A stretch of 64,000 bases of DNA, from positions 1 through 64,000 of the forward strand of contig DASYZB010000003.1 in NCBI GenBank assembly GCA_035946615.1, written 5' to 3'. Position numbers and translations under genes: made by a program. The notes below the pieces were generated by a model. The model did no database searches. It worked only from the letters and a program-made list of their open reading frames with translations, and was not told the DNA's origin. This stretch comes from Verrucomicrobiia bacterium (GTDB taxonomy: Bacteria > Verrucomicrobiota > Verrucomicrobiia > Limisphaerales > UBA8199). Positions within the stretch are counted from its first letter, which is position 1; each line of letters starts with the position of its first letter. Positions 52,584 through 62,666 of this stretch are shown piece after piece.

Positions 52584-52659
52584 ATTTTCCGGTCGCGACC
52601 GGAGCGCTTGCGTGGCGGGCAATGGTTGACCTGGCCGGCACGCAGGCTAGAATCCCGTT

Positions 52660-55326
52660 ATGAATGCTATTTCTCGGGGTACGCCATCCCTTTCGATAGT
52701 CCTGCGTTTCTGCAAGGGTATTTCCAGGCGGTGCTATGGAATTCCTTCGTCGGGCGGGGGTTGGTTGGTTCTGGCTTTTGTTGCCGGGGTGTTCAGTAGC
52801 GCGTGCTTTGCCCGGCAGGCTATTCAAGCCGAGCCCGGGAGCGCTGTGGCCGATGCTCCCAAAACTGGCCAGGCGCGGGCACGGGCGCCAATCGCTGTGC
52901 AAACGCGCGCGCCAGGGGAGGATGTCGATAGCCCTTCATTCCGCACCCGGCAGCATCTGGCGCCGAACCGCAATCTGCTCTTCAACGGCTTAGGTTTATC
53001 CCCCGCCGGTGAGGCTGTGCGCATCAGCGATATGGCTTTAAAAATGGTCATCGCGCCCGATGGCAAAGCAGTAGTGGCTGTCTGCTCAGGTTACAATCAG
53101 GCGGGAGTGAACCTCGTCGGCCTGGATGGCAAACGGACCATGCAGTTCATCTCCCTTAAGGAAGCATTCAACGGCTTGGCCTTCGCTCCGGACGGCAAGA
53201 AGTTTTATGTTACCGGGGGAGACCGTGGGGCGATTTACGTTTTCAAGTATAGCAGCGGCAAGGCCGAGCTGGAGAAGGAGGTCCAACCCAATCCGGACGA
53301 GAATTTTGTGTTTTTGGCAGGCATGACCGTTCAGGCTTCTAGCGGAATTATTTATGTCTGCAATGAAGCCAACCACGAGGTCTGGGTTTTGGAACCCGAG
53401 ACGTTGAAGCTGGAGAGGACGATTGCCGTGGGCCAACATCCGCATTCCTGTCTCATTGGGGGGGATGGCCGGCACCTTTATGTGAGCAATTGGGGCAGCC
53501 GCAGCGTGAGCATCATTGACACCAAACTGCAGCGCCGCGTGCGCGATTTGATGGTCGGGGTTCGCCCCAATGATATGGCCCTGGCCCCTGATGGACGATT
53601 GTTTGTGGCGTGCGCCGGCGATAACACGGTGCATGTAATTGCCACCGGCCACATCGAAAGACCAGGCGAGGAGCCGGGCCCGACCCGGCGCTTGTGGGAG
53701 GGGTCCCGTGAGATTATCAGCACCTCCCTTTATCCGCAGTCGCCCGAGGGCAGCACTCCCTGCGGTGTGGCCGTTTCACCGGACGGCAAAACGCTATTTG
53801 TGGTCAACGCGGACCAGAACAGTGTGCTGGTGGCCGATATCTCGGGCGCGCTGATGGAGGATGCAAGCCGGCACGGGGAGAAGATTTCCGTTGTAAATGG
53901 ATTCATCCCAGTCGGCTGGTATCCAACCGCTGTGGCCGTCTCGCCGGACAACAGATTTCTTCTGGTTGCCAACGGCAAGGGCCTGATGTCGCGGCAAAGC
54001 TATCCGCCTAAATTCTCCTCGCCCACCAAAGGCTACCGGGGCGTGGGCTTTGATACAACGGGCCGCATTTTCGAAGGGAGCATCTCATTTATCCCGCGGC
54101 CAGACACCGCCCAGATGGCGGCGTATACCGAACAGGTTCGGCGCAATTCATCTTATCACCCCGAGCACCTGATGCAGGCTCCCTTGCCCGGTGACACTGT
54201 CATTCCCGCGCACGTGGGCGACCCGTGTCCGATCAAGTACGTCATTTACATCATTAAAGAGAACCGCACTTACGACCAAGTCCTGGGCGACATGACCGAT
54301 GCTCAGGGCCGCCCGTTGGGCAATGGCGACCCGAAGCTGACCATTTACGGCGAAAAGGTCACACCGAACCAGCATGCCTTGGCGCGCGAGTATGTGCTGT
54401 TCGACGACCTTTTCAGCAACAGCGAGGTGAGCGTGGATGGTCATAGCTGGTGCGACGCTGCTATGGCGACTGATTTCAACCAGCGTTCGTGGATCATTTC
54501 CTATTCGAGACATGGCCGGCTCCCCGGCAACGAGGAGATGGAAACTCCGGTCAACGGTTATCTCTGGGACCTGTGCCGGCGCAATGGGGTGAGCTTTAAG
54601 ACCTACGGCGAAGGGTCCCAGCGGGTGCCTTCAGTTAACCGCGGCGATTGGAGCGGAGGCCGCGATACCGCGCGGGTGAAGCACTGGATTGCCGACCTCT
54701 ACCGCGCCGAACAGAGCGGCGATATGCCCCGGTTCAGCATCATGGCCCTGGGCGAAAACCATACCCAAGGCACCCGCCCCGGCGCCCCGACCCCCGAGGC
54801 TTGTGTGGGCAATAACGACTTGGCCCTTGGCCAATTGGTTGAGGCGGCCAGCCATAGCCGGTTTTGGAATCAAATGGCCATCTTCGTTATTGAAGATGAC
54901 ACCCAGAATGGTCCGGACCACGTCGATGCGCATCGGACGGCGGGCTTTGTCATCAGCCCCTATTGCAAACGCCACTTCGTTGACAGCACCCTCTACACCA
55001 CCGCCAGCATGGTGCGCACCATCGAGCTGATACTCGGCCTGCCTCCGCTGACCCAGTTTGATGCCGGCGCGACTCCCATGTTCAACTGTTTCCAAAGTCA
55101 GCCGATAGCGACGCAATGGGCGGTCTTAACGCCGCAAGTCGATCTCAATGCCAGAAACACCGCCAAATCACCTTATGCGAAGGAATCGAGCCGGATGAAT
55201 TTCAAGGCCTACGACCTTGCCCCGGAGGACGAATTGAACCGGATTCTGTGGGCTGAGGCGCGTCCAAGCGAGCCTTACCCGGCGCCCATCCATCGGATGC
55301 TCTTTACGCGCGCGCTTGGGCAGTAA
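52660..55326 (+). CDS. YncE-like beta-propeller/phosphoesterase fusion, exported
   Basis: An 888-residue two-part protein. A hydrophobic N-terminal helix (GGGWLVLAFVAGVFSSACF) follows an unusual 33-residue leader. Residues about 120-480 are seven-blade YVTN/YncE-like propeller repeats (MALAPDGRLFVACAGDNTVHV, GVAVSPDGKTLFVVNADQNS). From about 525 comes a phosphoesterase domain (pfam04185-like) with IIKENRTYDQVLGD, NEEMETPVNGYLWD and IVIEDDTQNGPDHVDAHR (ends in DHVDAHR). This fusion is annotated in other genomes as YncE/alkaline phosphatase-like. Substrate unknown. It follows the sulfatase by 76 bases. Confidence 0.88.
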   Translation: MNAISRGTPSLSIVLRFCKGISRRCYGIPSSGGGWLVLAFVAGVFSSACFARQAIQAEPGSAVADAPKTGQARARAPIAVQTRAPGEDVDSPSFRTRQHLAPNRNLLFNGLGLSPAGEAVRISDMALKMVIAPDGKAVVAVCSGYNQAGVNLVGLDGKRTMQFISLKEAFNGLAFAPDGKKFYVTGGDRGAIYVFKYSSGKAELEKEVQPNPDENFVFLAGMTVQASSGIIYVCNEANHEVWVLEPETLKLERTIAVGQHPHSCLIGGDGRHLYVSNWGSRSVSIIDTKLQRRVRDLMVGVRPNDMALAPDGRLFVACAGDNTVHVIATGHIERPGEEPGPTRRLWEGSREIISTSLYPQSPEGSTPCGVAVSPDGKTLFVVNADQNSVLVADISGALMEDASRHGEKISVVNGFIPVGWYPTAVAVSPDNRFLLVANGKGLMSRQSYPPKFSSPTKGYRGVGFDTTGRIFEGSISFIPRPDTAQMAAYTEQVRRNSSYHPEHLMQAPLPGDTVIPAHVGDPCPIKYVIYIIKENRTYDQVLGDMTDAQGRPLGNGDPKLTIYGEKVTPNQHALAREYVLFDDLFSNSEVSVDGHSWCDAAMATDFNQRSWIISYSRHGRLPGNEEMETPVNGYLWDLCRRNGVSFKTYGEGSQRVPSVNRGDWSGGRDTARVKHWIADLYRAEQSGDMPRFSIMALGENHTQGTRPGAPTPEACVGNNDLALGQLVEAASHSRFWNQMAIFVIEDDTQNGPDHVDAHRTAGFVISPYCKRHFVDSTLYTTASMVRTIELILGLPPLTQFDAGATPMFNCFQSQPIATQWAVLTPQVDLNARNTAKSPYAKESSRMNFKAYDLAPEDELNRILWAEARPSEPYPAPIHRMLFTRALGQ

Positions 55327-55330
55327 CGCC

Positions 55331-56596
55331 TTATGTCTTCAGACCGGTTGTGTCTAACTCCCATTTTTCACCGGCCTTGAGTATTTCGTCCCAGGTCACC
55401 TCGGTTTGCTTGTAAACGGCGGTGCGGCCCAGGATGGTAGTCAGATTGCTGCGGACGCTGGGCGCCACCGTGGGGTTCGAGCATTCGCCCTGAGTGACGT
55501 TCTCATAGAACGTGGCGATATTATGCTCGACGCCGACCTGGTAAATATTGTCTGTCTTGCCCTCAAAGACATCATCGCGGCTGTGCAGCCAGCATTTGCC
55601 GCCGTAATTGGTTTCAGCCGTTCCAAGGGTCCCGTGTGCGCGGACCATGATGTCATCAAAGCCAAAGCCGACCTGTTTCGAGGTAAAGGTCACCATGAGA
55701 TCGTTGGGGAAGAAAAAGAGCACCGAATAATGGTCCCAGCAATCGCCCAGGAACGGGCGGGCGCGCCCGCCACGCCCGTAAGCGCGAAGCGGATGGTCAT
55801 TAACAATCCATGTGGCGACATCGAGGGCGTGGATGTTCTGTTCGGTAATCACATCGCCGGAGATGAGCCGGTCGATGCCCCAGGCGCGCAGGCGGGTCTC
55901 GGGATTTTTCGGGTCCTTGCGGAGTTGGTTGTCGCGGTCCTCGAACATGAGGCTGGTCTGGTATTCGGCATAGACAGTAACCAGCTTGCCAATGTCACCT
56001 TTATGAATGCGCGAAAGCACCTCCTGGTAGGCGGGCATGGCGCGTGTTTGGAAATCGACCAGGAAGGTCAATTTGTTCGCGGTCGCTTTGCGCCCGCTCC
56101 CTTCGACCAACCGGCAGCCTGGAACGTCGACGGCTATCGGTTTGGCCAGGTAAACGTGTTTGCCCGCTTCGACCGCTGCGGCGGCATGTTCCGGGTGGAA
56201 GTAAGGCGGGGAGATGATGGCGACCGCGTCGAGCTTCTCATCGAGCAGCCGTTTGTATGCCGACAATCCTGTGAACCGTTTGGCAGGGGCGACGTTGAGT
56301 TTTGTGCCGGCCGCATCTACGCGATCCTGGAAATAGTCGCCGAGGGCGGCCACGTTATAGTTGCCATTTTTAGCGAACAGCTCGGCAATCCAGGCCCCGC
56401 GCCCGCCGCAGCCGATCACACCGAGATTGAGCTTGGAGTTTTCCTGCGCCGCGCGAGCCAGTTGCGGTTTCAGAAGAGTCAAACCGAGCGCGGCAGACCC
56501 GGCGCCGGCCAGGAATTTACGCCGGGTGATGTCCAGGCTGCCCGATGCGCAGGTTTCCTTTTGGGAGTGGAATTTCTGTGGAATTTGCGTGTTCAC
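55331..56596 (-). CDS. Tat-exported Gfo/Idh/MocA family oxidoreductase, second copy
   Basis: A 421-residue NAD(P)-dependent oxidoreductase with Tat motif TRRKFLAGAGSAALGLTLL, Rossmann motif LGVIGCGGRGAWI and domain 2 features (DVITEQNIHALDVATWIVNDHP). The catalytic EKP of the family appears here as AKP (YLAKPIAVDVPG), seen in a subset of exported relatives. The start is uncertain: GTG at 56596 gives a normal leader, GTG at 56656 a longer one. It converges on the phosphoesterase fusion, four bases apart. Its upstream end abuts the repeat at 56677. Confidence 0.88.
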   Translation of the reverse strand: MNTQIPQKFHSQKETCASGSLDITRRKFLAGAGSAALGLTLLKPQLARAAQENSKLNLGVIGCGGRGAWIAELFAKNGNYNVAALGDYFQDRVDAAGTKLNVAPAKRFTGLSAYKRLLDEKLDAVAIISPPYFHPEHAAAAVEAGKHVYLAKPIAVDVPGCRLVEGSGRKATANKLTFLVDFQTRAMPAYQEVLSRIHKGDIGKLVTVYAEYQTSLMFEDRDNQLRKDPKNPETRLRAWGIDRLISGDVITEQNIHALDVATWIVNDHPLRAYGRGGRARPFLGDCWDHYSVLFFFPNDLMVTFTSKQVGFGFDDIMVRAHGTLGTAETNYGGKCWLHSRDDVFEGKTDNIYQVGVEHNIATFYENVTQGECSNPTVAPSVRSNLTTILGRTAVYKQTEVTWDEILKAGEKWELDTTGLKT

Positions 56597-56676
56597 GACA
56601 CGAGATAACGCCGGAAAAACACGGATGTCAACAGGCCATTCCCCGAGGACCGGCACAAGATGGCGCGCCAGCGAGC

Positions 56677-56749
56677 GCCATTCCTGAGTGTAGGAGACGA
56701 CGTAAGGAGTCTCTCCTACAAAGGTTTGGCCCTGACCTTGTCATTGGCC
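56677..56749 (+). repeat. Left inverted-repeat copy flanking ackA-xfp
   Basis: This segment reads CGCCATTCCTGAGTGTAGG, AGACGACGTAAGGAGTCTCT, CCTACAAAGGTTTGG and CCTGACCTTGTCATTGGCCC without gaps. It contains a perfect nine-base hairpin TGTAGGAGA (56689-56697)/TCTCCTACA (56712-56720). The same sequence lies on the opposite strand at 60594-60739, where an extra interior of about 73 bases sits between AGTCTCT and CCTACA. TTGGCCCTGACC occurs twice at its end (56726-56737 and 56744-56755). Confidence 0.8.
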
Positions 56750-56804
56750 CTGACCTGAACCATTGCACCTTGGCGCCTCTGCGTTACTATCGATAGTGCC
56801 TGTC

Positions 56805-58037
56805 ATGAATCCGGCCAAGGCTTGCATCCTGACAATCAATGGCGGCTCGTCGAGCATCAAGTTTGCTCTGTTCGAGGCGGCTCAGGGATTGCGCCGGGTT
56901 CTGGAGGGGAGAATCGAACGCATCGGGCTTGAGGACCCGCGGTTTCGTGTCAAAGGGCCAACCGGCGCTGATTCCTTCACCCGCGTCGTAAAGGCCCCGG
57001 ACCATCGGGCAGCAGTCGGGGTGTTGATGGATTGGGTTGAACAAAAGATGACGAAATCGGGCCTGGCCGCTATTGGCCATCGAGTGGTTCACGGAGGGCC
57101 AAACTACACACAACCCCAACGCATCACCCCTGAATTGGTCCAGGCCTTGCATCAGCTCGAACCATTCGATCCGGAACACCTGCCCGAAGAAACTCTCCTG
57201 ACAGAGGCCTTTCAGGAGCGGTTTCCCGATGTGCCCCAAATCGCCTGTTTCGATACGGTCTTCCACCACGACCTGCCGCCCGTGGCGCGTCTGCTGGCTA
57301 TCCCGCGAGGCTACGCAGCCAAAGGAGTCCGCCGCTATGGATTTCACGGTTTATCCTATGCCTATCTCCTCGAAGAACTGGCGCGTGTTGCGGGGCCTCA
57401 AATAGCCCGTGGCCGGCTGGTGCTGGCGCACCTGGGCAACGGCGCCAGCCTTGCCGCCGTTCGTGAGGGGCGCCCTGTCGATACGACCATGGGCCTGACG
57501 CCAGCCGGAGGCATCCCGATGAGCACTCGTTCAGGCGACCTGGACCCAGGGTTAGTTTGGTACTTGGCCAGGACTGAACGTCTTGACGCGCGGCATTGGA
57601 ATGAGATGGTCAATTTTCAATCCGGATTGCTGGGCATTTCTGAAACCAGTTCGGATATGCAGGACTTGCTCGAACGCGAGGGGCGGGATGTTCGGGCCGC
57701 AGACGCGGTGGCGATGTTTTGCTATCAGGTTAAAAAGTGTATTGGGGCATTCGTTGCGGCCCTGGGCGGAATCGATTGTCTGGTGTTTGCCGGCGGCATC
57801 GGTGAGAATGCCTCGGCTGTCCGCGCCCGGATTTGTCAGGGATTGGATTTTCTTGGAATCGAGCTGGACGAGCAAGAAAACGCGGCGCAGGCCGGCGTTA
57901 TTTCGAAGAAAAGCAGCCGCGCCCTCGTGCGAGTCATTCGGACCGATGAGGAATGGATGATAGCCAAAACGGCATGCGCCGTGCTGGGTATTTCGGTCTG
58001 CGCCAATGTAAAACCCGAAAGGGCACAAAACTCATGA
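56805..58037 (+). CDS. ackA: Acetate kinase
   Basis: A 410-residue enzyme that converts acetyl phosphate and ADP to acetate and ATP. Motifs in order: [60 protein letters not shown] and [10 protein letters not shown]. The ATG at 56805 starts the canonical sequence; the frame is open back to a TTG at 56763. Its TGA overlaps the xfp ATG by four bases (ATGA), so the pair is translationally coupled. The acetyl phosphate would be the product of Xfp. Confidence 0.95.
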   Translation: MNPAKACILTINGGSSSIKFALFEAAQGLRRVLEGRIERIGLEDPRFRVKGPTGADSFTRVVKAPDHRAAVGVLMDWVEQKMTKSGLAAIGHRVVHGGPNYTQPQRITPELVQALHQLEPFDPEHLPEETLLTEAFQERFPDVPQIACFDTVFHHDLPPVARLLAIPRGYAAKGVRRYGFHGLSYAYLLEELARVAGPQIARGRLVLAHLGNGASLAAVREGRPVDTTMGLTPAGGIPMSTRSGDLDPGLVWYLARTERLDARHWNEMVNFQSGLLGISETSSDMQDLLEREGRDVRAADAVAMFCYQVKKCIGAFVAALGGIDCLVFAGGIGENASAVRARICQGLDFLGIELDEQENAAQAGVISKKSSRALVRVIRTDEEWMIAKTACAVLGISVCANVKPERAQNS

Positions 58038-60604
58038 AACTGAAACGGAAGGCCGCTAAAGCAACCCATCCGACGGAAAAGAGCAAAGCTTTGCATCGAA
58101 TGGTAAAAAGCCCCGAGCGATTGGAATTACCCGGGTTTGCCGGCACAAACCACGGCATTCGAGAAGGGGTTGATGAGCTGTCCGCAGGGGGCCTGGCCAA
58201 GAGCCACGGCATAAGCCGAGCCCTATTGGAGGCTGCGCCTTTATCCGCCGACCTGCTCAAAAAGATAAACGCTTATTGGCGGGCGGCAAACTACCTGTCA
58301 GTAGGGCAAATCTACCTTTACGATAACCCGCTGCTCAAGACGCCCCTGACCATAGAACATATCAAACCGAGGTTGCTTGGCCATTGGGGCACGACGCCCG
58401 GGCTGAATTTCATCTATGCGCATTTGAATCGAGTCATTAAACAAAATGATCTGAATGCCATCTTTATTGCCGGGCCGGGCCACGGCGGGCCGGGGGTGGT
58501 GGCCAACACCTATTTGGAAGGCACCTACAGCGAGCTCTATCCAAACATTTCCCAGGACGAAACCGGCTTGAAACGGCTCTTCACCCAATTCTCCTTTCCC
58601 GGGGGTATTCCCAGCCATGCGGCGCCCGAGACGCCCGGCTCGATTCATGAAGGGGGCGAACTGGGCTATTCGCTCGCTCACGCTTACGGCGCGGTTTTTG
58701 ATAATCCGGATTTGTTGGCCGTTTGTGTTGTAGGCGATGGCGAGGCCGAGACCGGTCCGCTGGCCGGGAGCTGGCATTCGAACAAGTTTCTCAACCCGGC
58801 GCATGACGGGGCGGTGCTGCCAATTCTGCATCTGAACGGCTACAAGATTGCCAACCCAACTGTTCTGGCCCGCATCAGCCACCTGGAACTTGATGAGTTG
58901 TTGGCCGGTTACGGCTATCAACCGTGGTATGTCGAGGGAGACGAGCCCGCAAAGATGCATCAACTGATGGCGGCCACACTGGACCAGGTGCTGGCGGAGA
59001 TTAAGGCAATCCAAACTCAAGCGCGCACAAGCGGGTTCACCGAGCGCCCGATGTGGCCGATGATTGTTCTGCGCAGCCCCAAGGGATGGACCGGGCCGAA
59101 GATGGTGGATGGCAAACCAGCCGAAGGCACGTGGCGCTCGCACCAGGTGCCGTTGGCGGATTTGGCCTCCAAACCGGAGCATCTCAAGCAGCTCGAAGAA
59201 TGGCTGGAAAGCTACAGGCCAGGCGAGTTGTTTGATGAAAATGGCCGGCTGCGGCCTGAACTCTGCGAGTTGGCGCCTAAAGGGGAACGCCGGATGGGCG
59301 CCAACCCCCACGCCAATGGGGGTGTGCTGCTGCGTGACCTCCGGTTGCCCGATTTCACTGAGTACGCCGTCAATGTGGCCAGCCCGGGCGCGACCCGCGA
59401 GGAAGCCACCCGTGTGATGGGGAAATTCCTGCGCGACGTGGTCAAGCTCAACGCTGACCAGCGCAACTTCCGCATTTTTGGACCTGACGAAACGGCCTCG
59501 AACCGGCTAACGGCGTTGTTCGAGGTGACCCAGCGGGTGTTCACGGGCCAGATTCTCAAGACCGACGAGCACCTTGCCCCGGACGGGCGCGTGATGGAAG
59601 TGCTCAGCGAACATCTCTGTCAGGGCTGGCTAGAAGGCTATCTCCTGACGGGCAGGCACGGGTTCTTCTCCTGTTACGAGGCCTTCATTCACATCATTGA
59701 TTCGATGTTCAACCAGCACGCCAAATGGCTCAAGGTGACCCGCCACATTCCCTGGCGGCGGCCAATTGCTTCATTGAATTACCTGCTCACGTCGCATGTC
59801 TGGCGCCAGGACCATAACGGTTTCAGTCATCAGGACCCCGGCTTCATCGATCATGTCGTCAACAAGAAGGCCGATATCATCCGCGTGTACCTGCCCCCGG
59901 ATGCCAATACGCTCCTGTCCGTGACGGACCACTGCCTGCGCAGCCGTCATTACATCAATGTCATCGTTGCCGGCAAGCAGCCGGCCCCGCAATGGCTGGA
60001 CATGGACGCCGCCATCAAACATTGCACCGCAGGCATCGGCATTTGGCCCTGGGCCAGCAACGACCAGGGTTGCGAACCAGATGTCGTCATGGCTTGCGCA
60101 GGCGACGTGCCGACTCTTGAAACCCTCGCGGCGGCGCAAATCCTTCGACAGCACTTCCCCGAACTCAGAATCCGCGTCATCAATGTGGTCGATCTCATGA
60201 CCCTTCAGCCACAGACCGAACACCCGCATGGATTGGGGGACCGGGATTTCGACGCGCTGTTCACCACCAACAAGCCAATCATCTTTGCCTACCATGGTTA
60301 CCCCTGGCTCATCCATCGGCTGACCTACCGCCGCGCCAACCACCATAACCTCCATGTCCGCGGCTACAAGGAGGAAGGGACCACCACGACACCTTTTGAC
60401 ATGGTTGTGCTAAACGAACTGGACAGATTCCACCTGGCGGGCGACGTGATTGAGCGGGTCCCCGCCCTTGGCGCCCGCGCTGCCTACGCCAAACAAGCCC
60501 TCCGCGACAAGCTCATCGAGCACAAACTTTATATCCACCGTTACGGCGAGGATATGCCCGAGGTGCGCGATTGGGAATGGGAGGGGAAAGGACAGGGCCA
60601 ATGA
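58034..60604 (+). CDS. xfp: Xylulose-5-phosphate/fructose-6-phosphate phosphoketolase
   Basis: An 856-residue thiamine-diphosphate enzyme that splits xylulose-5-P (and often fructose-6-P) into acetyl phosphate and glyceraldehyde-3-P (or erythrose-4-P). Motifs include [17 protein letters not shown], the ThDP motif [25 protein letters not shown] and YVEGDEP; later segments [20 protein letters not shown] and [18 protein letters not shown] are family hallmarks. An N-terminal stretch of about 38 residues, rich in Lys, is longer than typical. The ATG at 58034 overlaps ackA. The last codons (about GQGQ and stop) lie within the flanking repeat. Confidence 0.95.
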   Translation: MKLKRKAAKATHPTEKSKALHRMVKSPERLELPGFAGTNHGIREGVDELSAGGLAKSHGISRALLEAAPLSADLLKKINAYWRAANYLSVGQIYLYDNPLLKTPLTIEHIKPRLLGHWGTTPGLNFIYAHLNRVIKQNDLNAIFIAGPGHGGPGVVANTYLEGTYSELYPNISQDETGLKRLFTQFSFPGGIPSHAAPETPGSIHEGGELGYSLAHAYGAVFDNPDLLAVCVVGDGEAETGPLAGSWHSNKFLNPAHDGAVLPILHLNGYKIANPTVLARISHLELDELLAGYGYQPWYVEGDEPAKMHQLMAATLDQVLAEIKAIQTQARTSGFTERPMWPMIVLRSPKGWTGPKMVDGKPAEGTWRSHQVPLADLASKPEHLKQLEEWLESYRPGELFDENGRLRPELCELAPKGERRMGANPHANGGVLLRDLRLPDFTEYAVNVASPGATREEATRVMGKFLRDVVKLNADQRNFRIFGPDETASNRLTALFEVTQRVFTGQILKTDEHLAPDGRVMEVLSEHLCQGWLEGYLLTGRHGFFSCYEAFIHIIDSMFNQHAKWLKVTRHIPWRRPIASLNYLLTSHVWRQDHNGFSHQDPGFIDHVVNKKADIIRVYLPPDANTLLSVTDHCLRSRHYINVIVAGKQPAPQWLDMDAAIKHCTAGIGIWPWASNDQGCEPDVVMACAGDVPTLETLAAAQILRQHFPELRIRVINVVDLMTLQPQTEHPHGLGDRDFDALFTTNKPIIFAYHGYPWLIHRLTYRRANHHNLHVRGYKEEGTTTTPFDMVVLNELDRFHLAGDVIERVPALGARAAYAKQALRDKLIEHKLYIHRYGEDMPEVRDWEWEGKGQGQ

Positions 60605-60739
60605 CAAGGTCAGTTCCAAACCTTTGTAGGAGACGACGTAAGGAGTCTCTGATCAGATTGTCATCTGGCCGCCTTTGGTTCACCCGGAAGTTGCTGATCA
60701 GAGACTCCTTACGTCGTCTCCTACACTCAGGAATGGCGG
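60594..60739 (-). repeat. Right inverted-repeat copy flanking ackA-xfp, with palindromic interior
   Basis: On the minus strand this reads the same as the left copy (56677-56749), except for an interior of about 73 bases between AGTCTCT and CCTACA. The interior begins and ends with mirrored arms: TGTAGGAGACGACGTAAGG with its complement, and TGATCAG with CTGATCA, around a loop of about 35 bases. It overlaps the last codons and stop of xfp. It could fold into a very long hairpin and end transcription. Confidence 0.8.
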
Positions 60740-60792
60740 CTCGTTGCTTCGACTCTGTCATTAGCCCCGAGGGAAATGATGAGGAATGAGGG

Positions 60793-62553
60793 ATGAAGCT
60801 GGACCTGCATACAAAAGTTCATTTGGTTCTGGTGGCGATGTTCGCAGGGGTGCTGCGTTCGGCGTCCGCCGCAGAGTCCGATGATTCGGCTGCCCCACAG
60901 GCGATAGCAGGGGTCGAGTTTGAGACTAACTCTAACCGTGAAGCGTTGGGCGCTTTTCCTGTCCGGATTCAAGTCGATGCGTCCAAGCCGCATGATGAAC
61001 TGAAGCCTGTCTGGCGTTTCTTTGGAGCGGATGAACCCAATTACGCCAGCATGAAGAACGGCCAGAAGTTGCTTGGTGAACTGGGCAAACTAGCCCCTCA
61101 CCGAATTTATTTTCGGGCGCATAATCTTCTGACATCCGGCGACGGCACTCCGGCGCTCAAGTGGGGTTCAACGGGCGCCTATAATGAGGACGCCCAAGGC
61201 AACCCGGTTTATCAGTGGAGAATCCTGGACGGGATTTTCGACAGCTACATCGAGCGCGGGGTCAGGCCGTATGTGGAGATCGGTTTCATGCCCCAATCCC
61301 TCTCGATCAAGCCAGAGCCCTATCAACACCACTGGGCGCCGCAGGCTCGCTACAACGCGATCTTTACGGGCTGGGCGTATCCACCCAAGGATTACCGCAA
61401 GTGGAGCGAACTGGCCTTCCAATGGACACAACACTGTATCGAAAGATACGGGCGCGCCGAGGTGGAGTCTTGGTACTGGGAGGTTTGGAACGAGCCCAAC
61501 ATTGGCTATTGGAAAGGGACACCGGAGGAATTCCTCAAGCTCCATGACTACGCCGTTGCTGGTGTGCGACGGGCGCTGCCGACAGCCCGGGTCGGCGGCC
61601 CCGACGCCGCGGGCAGCGGTGGACGCTTTATGCGCGAGTTTTTGGAGCATTGTCTGCAAGGCACGAACTACGCCACCGGCGCTACAGGAACGCCGCTGGA
61701 TTTTGTTTCATTCCACGCCAAAGGCGCTCCGAGTTATGTCAACGGCCACGTGCGCATGGGGATCGCCAATCAACTCCGCGCGCTGCGTGACGGTTTTGAA
61801 CTGATTGGGGCTTTTCCCGAATTAAAGTCCATACCCATCATTATCGGTGAATCTGACCCGGAGGGTTGCGCGGCCTGTCAGGGGCCTGCCCTGGCATACC
61901 GCAACGGGACAATGTACTCGAGCTACACGGCGGCGGTCTTCGCGCGCCACTGTGAGCTGGCCAGGCGCTATGGCGTGAATCTCGAAGGCGCTCTAACCTG
62001 GGCCTTCGAGTTCGAGGACCAGCCCTATTTCGCTGGGTTCCGTTCTCTGGCCAGCAATGGATTGGATAAACCTGTGCTCAATGTGTTTCGCATGTTCAGC
62101 CGAATGAATGGCCGGCAGCTCGATGTGCAGAGCGACCACGCTGTGGCGCTTGAAACGATGCTAAAGGACGGTGTGCGCGCCCAACCGGATGTCTCTGCGT
62201 TAGCCTGTCTCGATTCCCACAAGCTCTGCATTCTGTTGTGGCATTACCACGATGACGATGTGCCAGGCTCCCAAGCCGTTGTCCATCTTCAGGTCACCGG
62301 ACTGCCTCCATCGAGCCGCCGGGCCGGGTGCCTTCATTTCCGCATCGATGATAACCGCAGCAATGCCTTTCGCGCCTGGCAGCGGATGGGTTCTCCCCAA
62401 CAGCCCACGCCGGAACAGTATCTTCGCCTCGAAAAAGCCGGCGAACTTGCAACCATTCCTGCGCCTCCGAATGCCGGCATCAAGAATGGGGATATCACCG
62501 TGCGCCTGGACCTGCCCCGCCAGGCCGTTTCACTCCTGGAGTGGTCCTGGTAA
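60793..62553 (+). CDS. Secreted GH39-like glycoside hydrolase
   Basis: A 586-residue protein with a Sec signal and a GH39-type (clan GH-A) barrel. The acid/base is E234 in WEVWNEPN and the nucleophile candidate E353 in IIIGESDPEG; family segments include VEIGFMPQSLS and VSFHAKGAP. GH39 members are beta-xylosidases or alpha-L-iduronidases, so the substrate is likely xylose- or uronate-containing. A C-terminal beta domain starts near 470. GAGGAATGAGGG precedes the ATG at 60793. It follows the xfp-flanking repeat by about 50 bases. Confidence 0.87.
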   Translation: MKLDLHTKVHLVLVAMFAGVLRSASAAESDDSAAPQAIAGVEFETNSNREALGAFPVRIQVDASKPHDELKPVWRFFGADEPNYASMKNGQKLLGELGKLAPHRIYFRAHNLLTSGDGTPALKWGSTGAYNEDAQGNPVYQWRILDGIFDSYIERGVRPYVEIGFMPQSLSIKPEPYQHHWAPQARYNAIFTGWAYPPKDYRKWSELAFQWTQHCIERYGRAEVESWYWEVWNEPNIGYWKGTPEEFLKLHDYAVAGVRRALPTARVGGPDAAGSGGRFMREFLEHCLQGTNYATGATGTPLDFVSFHAKGAPSYVNGHVRMGIANQLRALRDGFELIGAFPELKSIPIIIGESDPEGCAACQGPALAYRNGTMYSSYTAAVFARHCELARRYGVNLEGALTWAFEFEDQPYFAGFRSLASNGLDKPVLNVFRMFSRMNGRQLDVQSDHAVALETMLKDGVRAQPDVSALACLDSHKLCILLWHYHDDDVPGSQAVVHLQVTGLPPSSRRAGCLHFRIDDNRSNAFRAWQRMGSPQQPTPEQYLRLEKAGELATIPAPPNAGIKNGDITVRLDLPRQAVSLLEWSW

Positions 62554-62587
62554 GAGCACGGCTGGTGGGCCGAGCGTCCTCGTTTTC

Positions 62588-62623
62588 GTCAGATCGTAGC
62601 AGCCGACGCCAGGAGGCTCTGAC
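62588..62623. repeat. Interspersed hairpin repeat (GTAGCAGCCGACGCC copy)
   Basis: GTCAGA (62588-62593) and TCTGAC (62618-62623) close a stem around TCGTAGCAGCCGACGCCAGG. The core GTAGCAGCCGACGCC is identical to that at 19923-19937. It lies between the convergent GH39 and GH127 genes. Confidence 0.6.
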
Positions 62624-62666
62624 CTCAGCCCTGAGTTTCACCGGGCCAAGCCGGCGGCCACACTGC

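Noticed and set aside
55406-56608. A 400-codon plus-strand frame opposite the second Gfo/Idh gene
   Set aside because: Shadow of a gene with clear Rossmann and Tat motifs.
56677-60741. Insertion sequence around ackA-xfp
   Set aside because: No transposase gene or target duplication is seen; only inverted repeats are claimed.
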